Source: an uncultured Eubacteriales bacterium (lineage in GTDB: Bacteria; Bacillota; Clostridia; Oscillospirales; Acutalibacteraceae). From it: DNA of 64,000 bases. The notes under the pieces were generated by a model. The model was not told the origin of the DNA, ran no database searches, and was given only the letters and a program-made list of their open reading frames with translations. Location of the stretch: positions 62,001 to 126,000 of the forward strand of contig UQEU01000006.1 in NCBI GenBank assembly GCA_900540085.1. Direction: 5' to 3'. Shown one piece after another: positions 47,245-55,897 of this stretch. The stretch's first letter is position 1; each line of letters starts with the position of its first letter. A program made the translations under genes and the position numbers.

Positions 47245-48369
47245 CTAAATTTGATTTTTTGCAGCAATTAATATTCCGAAAGAAATGATAGTTGTAACCA
47301 TTGACAATATAAGTATTACTAAAATCAACAACAAAACGCTTTGAAAAGTTTTAAGTATAACGCTGACGCTTCTGTCTTCAAACATTTCGGAAACAATCAA
47401 ACAAACAGAAAGGCATATTTTCCATATGACAATATCTAAAAGTGAAGGAATAAAAATCAAAAAAATAAGTATAATGCCGACAATACCCACACTGCTTTTA
47501 ATAAGAGATGAATAACTTTGAATTGAAAGCAAGCCTTCGCTTATGGCAGAACCTATAACGGGTACAACTGAATTTATCGCAAACCTTGCCGAGCGTAAAC
47601 CCAATGCATCTGCTCGTGAAGCAACGGCTGTTTTTATCGACAGTATCGAAACAAACACAGTAGCACAAACAGAAATGCCGACTGTAATGTACCGTTTTAA
47701 AGTATCTGTAATTGAAGTTAAATGAAGTTCAGGGCGTATTCCGTTTGCAATGCCGAGTGCCAAATAGCAATTTACAACAGGAACAAATAAATTGCCCGAA
47801 AGAAAATTTAAAAACTGAGCCAAACCAAGCAGTAAAGCGTTTGTTGAAAAAGTAGTAACAACACTGCCCGATGTGGCGACAATCAAAATAAACACAGGTA
47901 TAAATCCGACAATAAAATCTGCACACATTTTAACGGTTGCCGATGATAAAGTTATGGCAGAACTTATTTTAACGCTGATAATTACGGCGATTATAACACT
48001 TGAACAAGCCGAAAATATATTTGACAGCATTTCATCTTTAATTGACGCTTTCATACTCTGTACCATAGCAGAAAACAATACCAATACCACTGTTTCAAGA
48101 CATACTTTAATGGGAGTTTCAAATCTTCCTTTAACCGTTTCTTTCAGCGAATTTGTAATCTTTTCGAGAGTCAGTTTCAAAATGTTGTTGAAATCAAAAT
48201 CATCAATTCCGAGTTCTTCCAAAATTTCAACTGCTTCATCAGGTGCATTTTCAAATATCGAATCGGTGTTAAATTCTTTTAAATATTCAGCGTATTCGTC
48301 TGCAAAGGCACAAAACGGAGTGAACAAACAAAATATTAAAACTGACATAAAAATAAAAATCTTTTTCAT
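47245..48369 (-). CDS. spoIIIAE: Stage III sporulation protein AE
   Basis: A 374-residue polytopic membrane protein with a cleavable signal peptide (MKKIFIFMSVLIFCLFTPFC, AFA) and about seven further helices. The family stretch FAINSVVPVIGSAISEGLLS is clear. It forms the membrane core of the SpoIIIA complex. The ATG overlaps the AD stop by 4 nt. Confidence 0.95.
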   Translation of the reverse strand: MKKIFIFMSVLIFCLFTPFCAFADEYAEYLKEFNTDSIFENAPDEAVEILEELGIDDFDFNNILKLTLEKITNSLKETVKGRFETPIKVCLETVVLVLFSAMVQSMKASIKDEMLSNIFSACSSVIIAVIISVKISSAITLSSATVKMCADFIVGFIPVFILIVATSGSVVTTFSTNALLLGLAQFLNFLSGNLFVPVVNCYLALGIANGIRPELHLTSITDTLKRYITVGISVCATVFVSILSIKTAVASRADALGLRSARFAINSVVPVIGSAISEGLLSIQSYSSLIKSSVGIVGIILIFLIFIPSLLDIVIWKICLSVCLIVSEMFEDRSVSVILKTFQSVLLLILVILILSMVTTIISFGILIAAKNQI

Positions 48370-48746
48370 TTTACAATCCCCGAAATTATATTGACCAATG
48401 TTTCAAACAACGGCATCATCATGGCTATAACAGTTACTTTCGCACCGGTTTCGACTATTGTGGACATAGCCTTTTCGCCGGCATCAATGCACATATCCGA
48501 AACAATCTGCGTAATAATGCAAATACCCAATGTTTTAATCATCAATTTTATATATGAATATGTATAAGAAAAATCGGAAGCCAAGCTCGTTACTTTACTG
48601 ACAATACTGAAAAAGTCTTCGGCTATCATCAAAAAGACAAATATGCATCCCGCAACGGAAATTAAAACAGAATATATACTGTTATATTTTTTCAGTACAA
48701 CTGCAATAAGCACCGTTACAATGCAAAAAGCAACTATTTTAATCAT
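48366..48746 (-). CDS. spoIIIAD: Stage III sporulation protein AD
   Basis: A 126-residue membrane protein with three to four helices, related to AC (IAFCIVTVLIAVVLKKY-like start, YIKLMIKTLGICIITQIVSD). It overlaps AC and AE by 4 nt each. Part of the SpoIIIA membrane assembly, in which AC and AD recall small type III export subunits. Confidence 0.93.
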   Translation of the reverse strand: MIKIVAFCIVTVLIAVVLKKYNSIYSVLISVAGCIFVFLMIAEDFFSIVSKVTSLASDFSYTYSYIKLMIKTLGICIITQIVSDMCIDAGEKAMSTIVETGAKVTVIAMMMPLFETLVNIISGIVK

Positions 48747-48949
48747 AAATCAAAGAGCGATTTAACTGTTGAAAACAGTTCGCTTATTTCAGGTATAAGC
48801 ATCATTAAAACAACTATTACGCCTGCAAGCGTTGTCAGCATTGCTTGGTCTTCTCTTCCGCTTCTTACTAATAATTGATTTAAAACAGCAACTATAATTC
48901 CTATCGCTGCAATTTTAAAAATGAAATCTGCACTCATTTTATCCTCCAA
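48743..48949 (-). CDS. spoIIIAC: Stage III sporulation protein AC
   Basis: A 68-residue protein with two membrane helices (DFIFKIAAIGIIVAVLNQLL and MLTTLAGVIVVLMMLIPEI). Length and sequence are typical. AGGAT-like site before the ATG; overlaps AD by 4 nt. Confidence 0.94.
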   Translation of the reverse strand: MEDKMSADFIFKIAAIGIIVAVLNQLLVRSGREDQAMLTTLAGVIVVLMMLIPEISELFSTVKSLFDL

Positions 48950-48953
48950 AATT

Positions 48954-49445
48954 TTAAATAAAGATAATCGCTGCTGCCATTCCGCCTAAAACACCGAATG
49001 AAACGCACAGTTTAGATAATCTTTTTTCCTCATTTTCATAAAATTCGAGCCTTTTCTTCATTTTGTAACGGTATGATTTTATATAACTTATCTGCGTATC
49101 TATATCCGTACTTCCGAGAAAAAGCACAAAATCTTTTAAAAGCAATAAATCTTTTTCGTATATATCAGATTTACAATATTCAAGAGATTTGCAAAATGAT
49201 TTATAAAAAGGCATATTGCAGTCAATATTATTTAAGAAATGCAGATATTTAAAATCACTGCATTTGGGAAGTTTTTTAAAGACATCTTCTAAATCTGTCA
49301 TATTGTAGTTCATTTCAATTTCAATAAGTTCGCTCATAGTTATCAGTTCTTTTGCAATTTCGCATCTCTTTTTTAGTTTTTCAGAAAAATAAATTCCCGT
49401 CATCGTCGTTGCCGTTATCAAAAGAACAGCGCCTATTAATTTCAT
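48954..49445 (-). CDS. spoIIIAB: Stage III sporulation protein AB
   Basis: A 163-residue protein with an N-terminal signal anchor (MKLIGAVLLITATTMTGIYF), a soluble helical middle (EIEMNYNMTDLEDVFKKLP) and a C-terminal membrane helix. It resembles type II secretion/IV pilus inner-membrane platform (GspF) proteins and probably recruits AA. Its ATG, with AAGAGG upstream, lies 65 nt inside the end of spoIIIAA in another frame. Confidence 0.92.
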   Translation of the reverse strand: MKLIGAVLLITATTMTGIYFSEKLKKRCEIAKELITMSELIEIEMNYNMTDLEDVFKKLPKCSDFKYLHFLNNIDCNMPFYKSFCKSLEYCKSDIYEKDLLLLKDFVLFLGSTDIDTQISYIKSYRYKMKKRLEFYENEEKRLSKLCVSFGVLGGMAAAIIFI

Positions 49446-50370
49446 TTAAAACCTCTTCACATTCAACTATAAGCATTTCTTTTTGATTTCCGCTTAATAA
49501 AACCATATACTTAAATTCGTTAAAATTAAGTAAGTCTTTTAAAAGTTTTTTGTCAAACAAATCCTCTTCGTTTCCTATATGTACAGACACAGCGAATGAC
49601 ACACCTGAAGCGAAACCTTTTGAGATTGCTTTGATTTCTTCTTTTTTTGTTATTTCATCACAAACTATCAGTTGAGGAGAAAGCGTTCGTATTGCTATAT
49701 CTATTGCGTCTTCTTTTGAAAAATAAGAAAGGACATCGCAATTCAATCCTGTTTCAAGTTCAAATCCGCTCCCCATAGATGCAAATTCGCCTCTTTCATC
49801 TGTTATGCAGACTTTAAGATACTTATTATTAAACCCGCTTGAAACCTGATACGCCAAATCCCTTAAAACAGTTGTTTTACCGCTGCACGGAGGGCCTGCA
49901 ATGATTATGCTCGGAAAACTTTTCTTATATATGCTTTTTAATATCGGTAAAGAACACCTGTCAACTTGTCGTGCTATTCGGAAATTTAAAGAAGTAATAT
50001 TCTTAACTCCGCTGATTTCCCCGTCTTTTATAATCGCCGACGCACACACTCCTACTCTGTTTCCGCCCTTTACTGTTACATAGCCGTTTTTTAATTCAGA
50101 AAGACTGCTGTAAACAGAATAATTACAAAACTTCAAAAAGTTTTCATTTAGTACCCTTTCATTGATAAAGTAGGTATTTTCTTCAATATTTCTTGTCAGT
50201 GAACCGTTTTTACTTAAAAAATATGAATTACTGCCCATGCAAAGTATGAGAGGTTTATTTTTTCTCATTCTTATTTCAGTTGTTTTTCTCATATTTACAG
50301 ATGAAACTTTAAGTAAAATTTCACAAACTTCTTCTGTGAAACTTTTTGCGGATAAAATATAACTTTGCAT
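49381..50370 (-). CDS. spoIIIAA: Stage III sporulation protein AA (ATPase)
   Basis: A 329-residue secretion-type ATPase. Walker A is GPPCSGKTT (159-167), Walker B is QLIVCDEIT, and the family's GNRVGVCASAII precedes them. It is thought to power assembly or work of the SpoIIIA channel after engulfment. AAGGAG lies 5 nt before the ATG. The C-terminal 20 residues (NDDDGNLFF end) overlap spoIIIAB. A SigE-like -10 (AATACATA, 50397-50390) lies upstream, but no matching -35 was found. Confidence 0.94.
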   Translation of the reverse strand: MQSYILSAKSFTEEVCEILLKVSSVNMRKTTEIRMRKNKPLILCMGSNSYFLSKNGSLTRNIEENTYFINERVLNENFLKFCNYSVYSSLSELKNGYVTVKGGNRVGVCASAIIKDGEISGVKNITSLNFRIARQVDRCSLPILKSIYKKSFPSIIIAGPPCSGKTTVLRDLAYQVSSGFNNKYLKVCITDERGEFASMGSGFELETGLNCDVLSYFSKEDAIDIAIRTLSPQLIVCDEITKKEEIKAISKGFASGVSFAVSVHIGNEEDLFDKKLLKDLLNFNEFKYMVLLSGNQKEMLIVECEEVLNEINRRCSFDNGNDDDGNLFF

Positions 50371-50424
50371 TTTTTCTCCTTATTAAACCTATGTATTCTT
50401 GTCCGTTTATAGAACTAAACAAAC

Positions 50425-50453
50425 TTGAAAATATGGTTTTTATATGGTATTAT
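50425..50453 (+). promoter_or_regulatory. SigA-type promoter of the GtrA-YfhO gene
   Basis: TTGAAA at 50425-50430, 17 nt, TATTAT at 50448-50453, 30 nt before the ATG. Confidence 0.6.
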
Positions 50454-50483
50454 TTTCTTAATTATTAAATAGAGGTAAAATAT

Positions 50484-53400
50484 ATGGATATAACGAAAAG
50501 CGGAAATAAAATAAGGACAGACAAAATAATTAACGGGCAAACAGTAAATTACTCATTGATATTTTTCTTTTCTTTTATACTTATGCTTGTATTAAAGCAA
50601 ATATTAAAGATTTTTTTGCCGTCAGATATATCTATGCTTTGTTCATTTATTGCCGTAAGCATTGCTAATTTTTTTGCAGTAAAGAAGTTTGTATTTAATC
50701 ACAAATCACTTTCTTCAGGCGTAAAGCAAGCCGTAATGCTTATTTTCAGAATGTTGGTTAACTGCGGAATATATCAAGTCTTAAATCTTGTATTTTTTAA
50801 TTTTTTAAAAACAGGAAAATCAGCGATATTTATTGCCGCATTACCGTTTTGTTTTCTTTTCAACTATATTTTTGACCTGTATCTTACTTTTGACTGTATT
50901 TGTGAACCCGAAAAAAACAAAAACGGCAGAACATACAAACTGTTTTTCAGTAACAGATATGTAGTTCTGTCGTCTTTCGGTGCACTGTTTTGTATTTTAT
51001 TTATTTTTCTTGTGTTTAAACTTTTTCCTTTCGGAGATTTAACAGTATTAAGAATGGACTTGTACCATCAATACGGTCCTTTATTTACAGAACTTTATGA
51101 CAGAATAACAAACTTTGACTCCTTTGCTTACTCTTGGCAATCCGGTGGAGGAAGCAGTTTTTTAGGCAACTATTTTAATTATTTATCAAGTCCGTTAAAC
51201 ATTATTATTTTGCTTTTCGACAGAAAGCAGATGCCGTTTTTCGTTACAACTCTCGTTGCATTAAAAGCATCTCTTTGTGCAGGAACTTTCACTTACTATC
51301 TAAAGAAAAGCAAAAATTCACACTCGTTTATAAGTGCAGGTTTTGGTATTCTCTACGCTTTTTGCGGATATTTTCTTGCATACTATTGGAATATAATGTG
51401 GATTGACGCTCTTTATCTTCTTCCGCTTTTAGTTTTGGGTATAGAAAATATCATTAACAAAAACAATTCCAAACTATACATTGCAACTCTTTTAATTTTG
51501 TTTTTCAGCAGTTACTATATGGCTTTTATGTGTTGTATTTTCGCCGTATTGTATTTTTTGGTTTATTATTTTTCAAATTTCAATGCAAATGATAAATTTT
51601 ATCCTGTATTTGCAAATGAAAATTCATTTATTAAAAAAACATTTAATTTCAGATTTATAAAAACAGGCTTTAATTTTGCTTTATCGTCAATTTTTTGTGC
51701 CGCACTCCTTGCTTGCATTTTAATTCCTGTATATATGATTTTAAATTCATGTTCTGCAACATCCGACACATTCCCGACAGAAGTAAGCAAATATTTCAAC
51801 TTGTTTGATTTGCTCTCAAATCATCTTGCCGCACTTACTACGACCATCAGAAGCAGCGGCGGAGATGTTTTACCGAATATTTACAGCGGTATTTTACCTG
51901 TAATACTCATTCCTCTTTATGTTTGCAACAAAGATATTAAATTGAGAGAAAAATGTGCAAACATACTTTTGCTTATATTCTTTATATTCAGTTTTGACAA
52001 CAATATTATGAACTTTATATGGCACGCTTTTCATTTTCCGAATGACTTGCCGTACAGATTTTCGTATATGTACTCATTCTTGTTGTTAATAATGGCTTTT
52101 GAAGTTTTAAAGCATTTCAAATCAATACAATTTAAAGATATTGCTTCAGTCGGTATGGCAATAATACTGTTTATTGTTTTAGCTGAAAAATTCCCAAATA
52201 AATATACGACATCAGCAACAATATTTATCAGCATTTTAATTGTAATTGCTTGGACTGCTTTGCTTTTGGTAATTAAAAAGAAAAAATTAAAGCAATTTAC
52301 GGCAGGAATAATTATTTTTTCAATGTGTATATGCGAAGTGCTTATTGCAGACTGTAATTCATTTGTATTTTCGCAAAACTATAAAAATTATACCGAAAAA
52401 TATGATTCTATTGAAGAAGCGCTTGAATATGTTGAAGAAAACGACTCGTCATTTTACAGAACAGAACTTAACTATCTGAACACAAGAATGGACCCGTGTC
52501 TTTACAATTACAACGGAATTTCAACATTTTCATCAATGGCTTATCAGGAAACATCACAATTACAGTACAATTTAGGTATGTTCGGAAACAGAATTAACAG
52601 TTATACCTACAACACACAAACACCTGTTTACAATATGATGTTTTCACTTAAATATTTGCTTTATACAAATGTAAATGCAAAACCGTCATCAAATTTATAC
52701 ACTGAAATATATGATACAAAAGACGAAAATATAAGCGTATATGAAAACAATTATTTCTTGCCTATCGCCTATTGTGTACCAAACGAAGTTTCAAACTGGG
52801 AAAGTAAAGAAGGAAACCCATTTGAAATTCAGTCGGAATTCTTTGAAAAAGCAACAGGTTTGAGCAATGTATTTGTACCTGTAATCTATAACAAAACAGA
52901 ATGCGAGCAGGTTTACTGCGATGAATTCACGCAAAACGGCACACTTTATTACAACAGTGCAGAAAGCTCTGACTCTTCAATAACTTTAGATTTGCTTGCA
53001 ACATCAAACAGTAATATGTATCTGTATCTTTCATCTCCGACAGTTGAAACCGTAACAATTACAAAAGGCGAAGAAATATATACTCAATCAATAAGCGAAC
53101 CATTTATTTTTGATGTAGGAAAATGTGAATTCGGAGAAAAAGTAAGCGTAGAATTAGATACTTCTGCAAGTGATTCAGACGAAAGTTATATAAACATTTA
53201 TGCTTATTGTCTTGACCAAAATGTTTTTGAAGACGGTTATAATATTCTTAAAAATTCTGCTATTCAAACAGAAAAACACAGTGATACCGAATTATCGGGC
53301 AAAATAAAAGCTCTTGAAGACGGACTTTTATATACCTCAATACCGTTTGATGAAGGCTGGACAATATATATCGACGGCAAAAAAGCAGAAACTTTTTCAC

Positions 53401-53564
53401 TTAACAGTCTTCTTTACACTCAAATAGAAAAAGGAACACACGAAATAAAATTAAAATATACTCCCAAAGGTTTAAAAGCCGGAACAGTTGTTTCAATCGT
53501 TACGGCTTCACTCGGTGCGGTTTATTTAGTTCTCAAGTCAAAAAAGAAAAACATTAAACAATAA
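50484..53564 (+). CDS. GtrA-like domain fused to YfhO family membrane protein
   Basis: A 1026-residue polytopic protein. Residues ~20-140 are a four-helix GtrA-like unit with its hallmark ANFFAVKKFVFNHK; GtrA proteins help move or flip polyprenyl-linked sugars. From about residue 165 the protein follows the YfhO family (a GT-C-fold membrane protein): the first loop RMDLYHQYGPLFTELYDR holds the acidic residue expected at the active site, about a dozen helices follow to ~610, then a large extracytoplasmic beta domain ending DEGWTIYIDGKKAETF and a last membrane helix. B. subtilis YfhO acts in lipoteichoic acid glycosylation. A role in glycosylating a wall or lipid polymer is likely, substrate unknown. 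GAGGT precedes the ATG; no partner gene is adjacent. Confidence 0.85.
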   Translation: MDITKSGNKIRTDKIINGQTVNYSLIFFFSFILMLVLKQILKIFLPSDISMLCSFIAVSIANFFAVKKFVFNHKSLSSGVKQAVMLIFRMLVNCGIYQVLNLVFFNFLKTGKSAIFIAALPFCFLFNYIFDLYLTFDCICEPEKNKNGRTYKLFFSNRYVVLSSFGALFCILFIFLVFKLFPFGDLTVLRMDLYHQYGPLFTELYDRITNFDSFAYSWQSGGGSSFLGNYFNYLSSPLNIIILLFDRKQMPFFVTTLVALKASLCAGTFTYYLKKSKNSHSFISAGFGILYAFCGYFLAYYWNIMWIDALYLLPLLVLGIENIINKNNSKLYIATLLILFFSSYYMAFMCCIFAVLYFLVYYFSNFNANDKFYPVFANENSFIKKTFNFRFIKTGFNFALSSIFCAALLACILIPVYMILNSCSATSDTFPTEVSKYFNLFDLLSNHLAALTTTIRSSGGDVLPNIYSGILPVILIPLYVCNKDIKLREKCANILLLIFFIFSFDNNIMNFIWHAFHFPNDLPYRFSYMYSFLLLIMAFEVLKHFKSIQFKDIASVGMAIILFIVLAEKFPNKYTTSATIFISILIVIAWTALLLVIKKKKLKQFTAGIIIFSMCICEVLIADCNSFVFSQNYKNYTEKYDSIEEALEYVEENDSSFYRTELNYLNTRMDPCLYNYNGISTFSSMAYQETSQLQYNLGMFGNRINSYTYNTQTPVYNMMFSLKYLLYTNVNAKPSSNLYTEIYDTKDENISVYENNYFLPIAYCVPNEVSNWESKEGNPFEIQSEFFEKATGLSNVFVPVIYNKTECEQVYCDEFTQNGTLYYNSAESSDSSITLDLLATSNSNMYLYLSSPTVETVTITKGEEIYTQSISEPFIFDVGKCEFGEKVSVELDTSASDSDESYINIYAYCLDQNVFEDGYNILKNSAIQTEKHSDTELSGKIKALEDGLLYTSIPFDEGWTIYIDGKKAETFSLNSLLYTQIEKGTHEIKLKYTPKGLKAGTVVSIVTASLGAVYLVLKSKKKNIKQ

Positions 53565-53661
53565 TTTAATTAAAAATATATTATTTTAATTAGTTTTTTA
53601 AATAACATTATATTTATATTGTCGAATTATATAACATTTTTAAAAAATTTCTTATTTATTG

Positions 53662-53690
53662 TTTACTTTTATGTCGAATTTATGTATTAT
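53662..53690 (+). promoter_or_regulatory. Candidate promoter of the PRPP synthetase gene
   Basis: TTTACT at 53662-53667 and TATTAT at 53685-53690, spacing 17 nt, 47 nt before the ATG. The rest of the 173-nt gap 53565-53737 is AT-rich with no gene. Confidence 0.5.
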
Positions 53691-53737
53691 ATAGGTGCAA
53701 AAATTCTATAATGAAATGAGAGAGAGGACTTTTACAA

Positions 53738-54913
53738 ATGCCAAGAAAAACTGCACAAAATGTCGAAACTATACCGATTGGGCCACTCGGAATAATCGGA
53801 ATGCCCGGTTGTGAAGAACTTACAGACAAAATTGATGCATACCTTGTAAAATGGAGAAAAACTCAAGCAGAAGAACACCAAAAAACAATCGCTTTTTACG
53901 GTTACTCCCGTGATTCTTTTAAAATCAGCGTTGACCTTCCCCGTTTTGGTACAGGCGAAGCAAAGGCTACACTTAAAGAAAGTGTAAGAGGATATGACAT
54001 CTATATTATCGCCGATGTATTTAATTACAGCATTAAATACAATATCTACGGAATGGATGTTCCTATGTCACCCGACGACCACTTTGCAGATATAAAAAGA
54101 GTAATTTCAGCAATCAGCGGTAAAGCAAAAAGAATTACGGTTATCACACCTATGCTTTATGAAGGCCGTCAGCACAAAAGAAACTCAAGAGAGTCACTTG
54201 ACTGTGCGCTTGCTTTACAGGAACTTGTACATTTAGGCGTTGAAAGCATCATCACATTTGACGCTCACGACCAAAGAGTTCAAAATGCTATTCCGCACAA
54301 CTCTTTTGAAAATGTACAACCTTGCTATCAAATGATTAAAGCACTTGTAAATAATGTTGACGATATAGTTATTGATAAAGAACATTTGACTGTAATTTCA
54401 CCTGACGAGGGCGCTATGGCTCGTTGTATTTACTACGCAACACAGTTGGGCGTAAATCTTGGTATGTTCTATAAGAGAAGAGACTATACTACAATTATTA
54501 ATGGCAGAAACAAAATTGTTGCTCACGAATATCTCGGCGACAGTGTTGAAGGCAAAGACATCATAATTGTTGACGATATGATTTCTTCCGGTGAATCTAT
54601 GCTTGAAGTAGCAAAGAAACTTAAATCTCTCAAAGCAGGCAGAATTTTCATTTGTACAACATTCGGTCTTTTCTGCAACGGTCTTGAAGCTTTTGATAAA
54701 GCATATGATGAAGGTATTTTTGAAAAAGTATTTACAACAAACGGCGTATATCAATCACCTGAATTACTTTCAAGAGATTGGTACTGTAGTGTAGAAATTT
54801 CAAAATATTGTGCATATATGCTTGATACACTCAACCACGATATGAGTATGAGTCCCCTTCTTGACTCAAGCAACAGAATTGAAGACCTTTTAATAAAAAA
54901 AGGATTGAGGTAA
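53738..54913 (+). CDS. prs: Ribose-phosphate pyrophosphokinase, divergent long form
   Basis: A 391-residue PRPP synthetase homologue. It has the tandem phosphoribosyltransferase fold: the ATP-site region SVRGYDIYIIADVFNYS, SPDDHFADIKRVISAI, FDAHDQRV in place of the usual DLHA.Q metal loop, the catalytic-loop basic cluster YKRRDY, and the ribose-5-phosphate loop VDDMISSGES in place of DDMIDTAGT. It is about 75 residues longer than B. subtilis Prs. It should make PRPP from ribose 5-phosphate and ATP; the altered loops make activity or regulation by ADP/phosphate uncertain. The small anchored protein gene starts 4 nt after its stop. Confidence 0.82.
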   Translation: MPRKTAQNVETIPIGPLGIIGMPGCEELTDKIDAYLVKWRKTQAEEHQKTIAFYGYSRDSFKISVDLPRFGTGEAKATLKESVRGYDIYIIADVFNYSIKYNIYGMDVPMSPDDHFADIKRVISAISGKAKRITVITPMLYEGRQHKRNSRESLDCALALQELVHLGVESIITFDAHDQRVQNAIPHNSFENVQPCYQMIKALVNNVDDIVIDKEHLTVISPDEGAMARCIYYATQLGVNLGMFYKRRDYTTIINGRNKIVAHEYLGDSVEGKDIIIVDDMISSGESMLEVAKKLKSLKAGRIFICTTFGLFCNGLEAFDKAYDEGIFEKVFTTNGVYQSPELLSRDWYCSVEISKYCAYMLDTLNHDMSMSPLLDSSNRIEDLLIKKGLR

Positions 54914-54917
54914 TCTT

Positions 54918-55433
54918 ATGGAGAAAAAAAAGTTGTTTTTAAAATGGCTTAAAATCTTTGCCATTGTTATGGCAGTTTTAGTCGGAATAGCAGCAATTAC
55001 AACAGGAATTTACTGTGCTGTAAAAAAACAAAACCCGATTACTACCGTTTCGAGTTTCTTTAAAAGTGATAAAAAAGAAATAATAGGTATTTGGGAAAGC
55101 GAAAACATTAAAGGTGCTACTGCTTTTGTTTTCAGAGATGACGGTACATACGACAGATATTTTTCAACCGTAAACTTTACAGGTACTTACAAACTTGAAG
55201 GAAACAAAATTATTTTGACGAACCCTGACAGTGAACTTGAATTAGTTTATAAGTATAGTATTGCTGGCAACAAAATGACAATGAACACGATTGATAAAGG
55301 CAAAGATTTAGGCGAAAAAATATCGTATAAAAAAGTTGACAGATTGAACCAAAAAACTCTTGACGAATTAATTGCAGAGTCAAAAGAACTTTTTGAGAAC
55401 AAAGAAACAACTAAAAATTCTGAAAAAGATTAA
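54918..55433 (+). CDS. Small membrane-anchored protein, lipocalin-like/DUF5640-like domain
   Basis: A 171-residue protein with a basic start (MEKKKLFLKWLK), one membrane helix (about 13-36) and an extracytoplasmic beta domain with the repeat logic IGIWES...FVFRDDGTYDRYF...FTGTYKLEGNKI...YKYSIAGNKMTM, typical of small lipocalin-like or DUF5640-type domains common in Clostridia. The C-terminus is charged (KETTKNSEKD). Function unknown. It is coupled to prs (4-nt gap), though nothing ties the two functions together. Confidence 0.7.
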   Translation: MEKKKLFLKWLKIFAIVMAVLVGIAAITTGIYCAVKKQNPITTVSSFFKSDKKEIIGIWESENIKGATAFVFRDDGTYDRYFSTVNFTGTYKLEGNKIILTNPDSELELVYKYSIAGNKMTMNTIDKGKDLGEKISYKKVDRLNQKTLDELIAESKELFENKETTKNSEKD

Positions 55434-55455
55434 TAAACTTAATAAAGAAAAATAA

Positions 55456-55525
55456 AAACAGTCACAAATTCGTACTTATATAAGACTTTTTCATACAGTC
55501 TTATAAGTTGATTTGTGGCTGTTTT
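55456..55525 (+). terminator. Long two-part hairpin terminator before spoIIID
   Basis: An outer stem of 14 pairs (55456-55469 with 55511-55524, one G-U) encloses a second, bulged stem (55474-55487 with 55497-55508). GCTGTTTTATC follows, so the T tract is short. It is much longer than the other terminators here. Confidence 0.6.
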
Positions 55526-55526
55526 A

Positions 55527-55555
55527 TCATATCCGAATATTTTTCTGAATACATT
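55527..55555 (+). promoter_or_regulatory. Candidate SigE promoter of spoIIID
   Basis: TCATATC at 55527-55533, a 14-nt spacer, and AATACATT at 55548-55555 fit the B. subtilis SigE pattern (KMATATT, 14-15 nt, CATACAHT) with one change in each box. It lies 26 nt before the spoIIID ATG; spoIIID is a SigE gene in B. subtilis. Confidence 0.55.
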
Positions 55556-55581
55556 TTAATATAGTATTTGGAGGAATAGCG

Positions 55582-55860
55582 ATGAACTACAATTCAATAG
55601 AAGAACGAGCAGTTTTTTTTGCACGATACATAGTCGAAAATAAAGACACGGTAAGAGGCGTTGCAAAAAAGTTTGGAATATCAAAATCGACTGTGCATAT
55701 TGACATAACTCAAAGATTGCAAAAAATAAACCCTCAACTTTTTAAAGAAGTCCGTCTTATTTTAAATGAAAATAAAGCAGAAAGACATATTAGAGGCGGA
55801 ATTGCAACAAAAAACAAATATAAAAATATTAAAAAAATTGAAAATAACGATAAAGTGTGA
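55582..55860 (+). CDS. spoIIID: Sporulation transcriptional regulator SpoIIID
   Basis: A 92-residue DNA-binding protein. The helix-turn-helix GVAKKFGISKSTVHIDITQR lies at about 27-46, after the conserved RAVFFARYIVENKDTVR, and the basic tail AERHIRGGIATKNKYK contributes a second DNA contact, as known for SpoIIID. It turns mother-cell genes on and off after SigE. GGAGG lies 7 nt before the ATG. The TGA stop is 37 nt before proC. Confidence 0.95.
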   Translation: MNYNSIEERAVFFARYIVENKDTVRGVAKKFGISKSTVHIDITQRLQKINPQLFKEVRLILNENKAERHIRGGIATKNKYKNIKKIENNDKV

Positions 55861-55897
55861 TAAAATAATCTTATACTTTTTATCGGAGGAAGTTCAA

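Noticed and set aside
47873..48394. 173-codon plus-strand frame
   Set aside because: It is the antisense shadow of spoIIIAE, with no start signal.
50390..50397. SigE -10 box for spoIIIAA
   Set aside because: AATACATA fits the -10, but no KMATATT-like -35 lies 14-15 nt upstream, so I do not call a promoter.
55766..55897. N-terminal extension of proC
   Set aside because: It overlaps spoIIID; the ATG at 55898 has a strong GGAGG and begins with the Rossmann motif.
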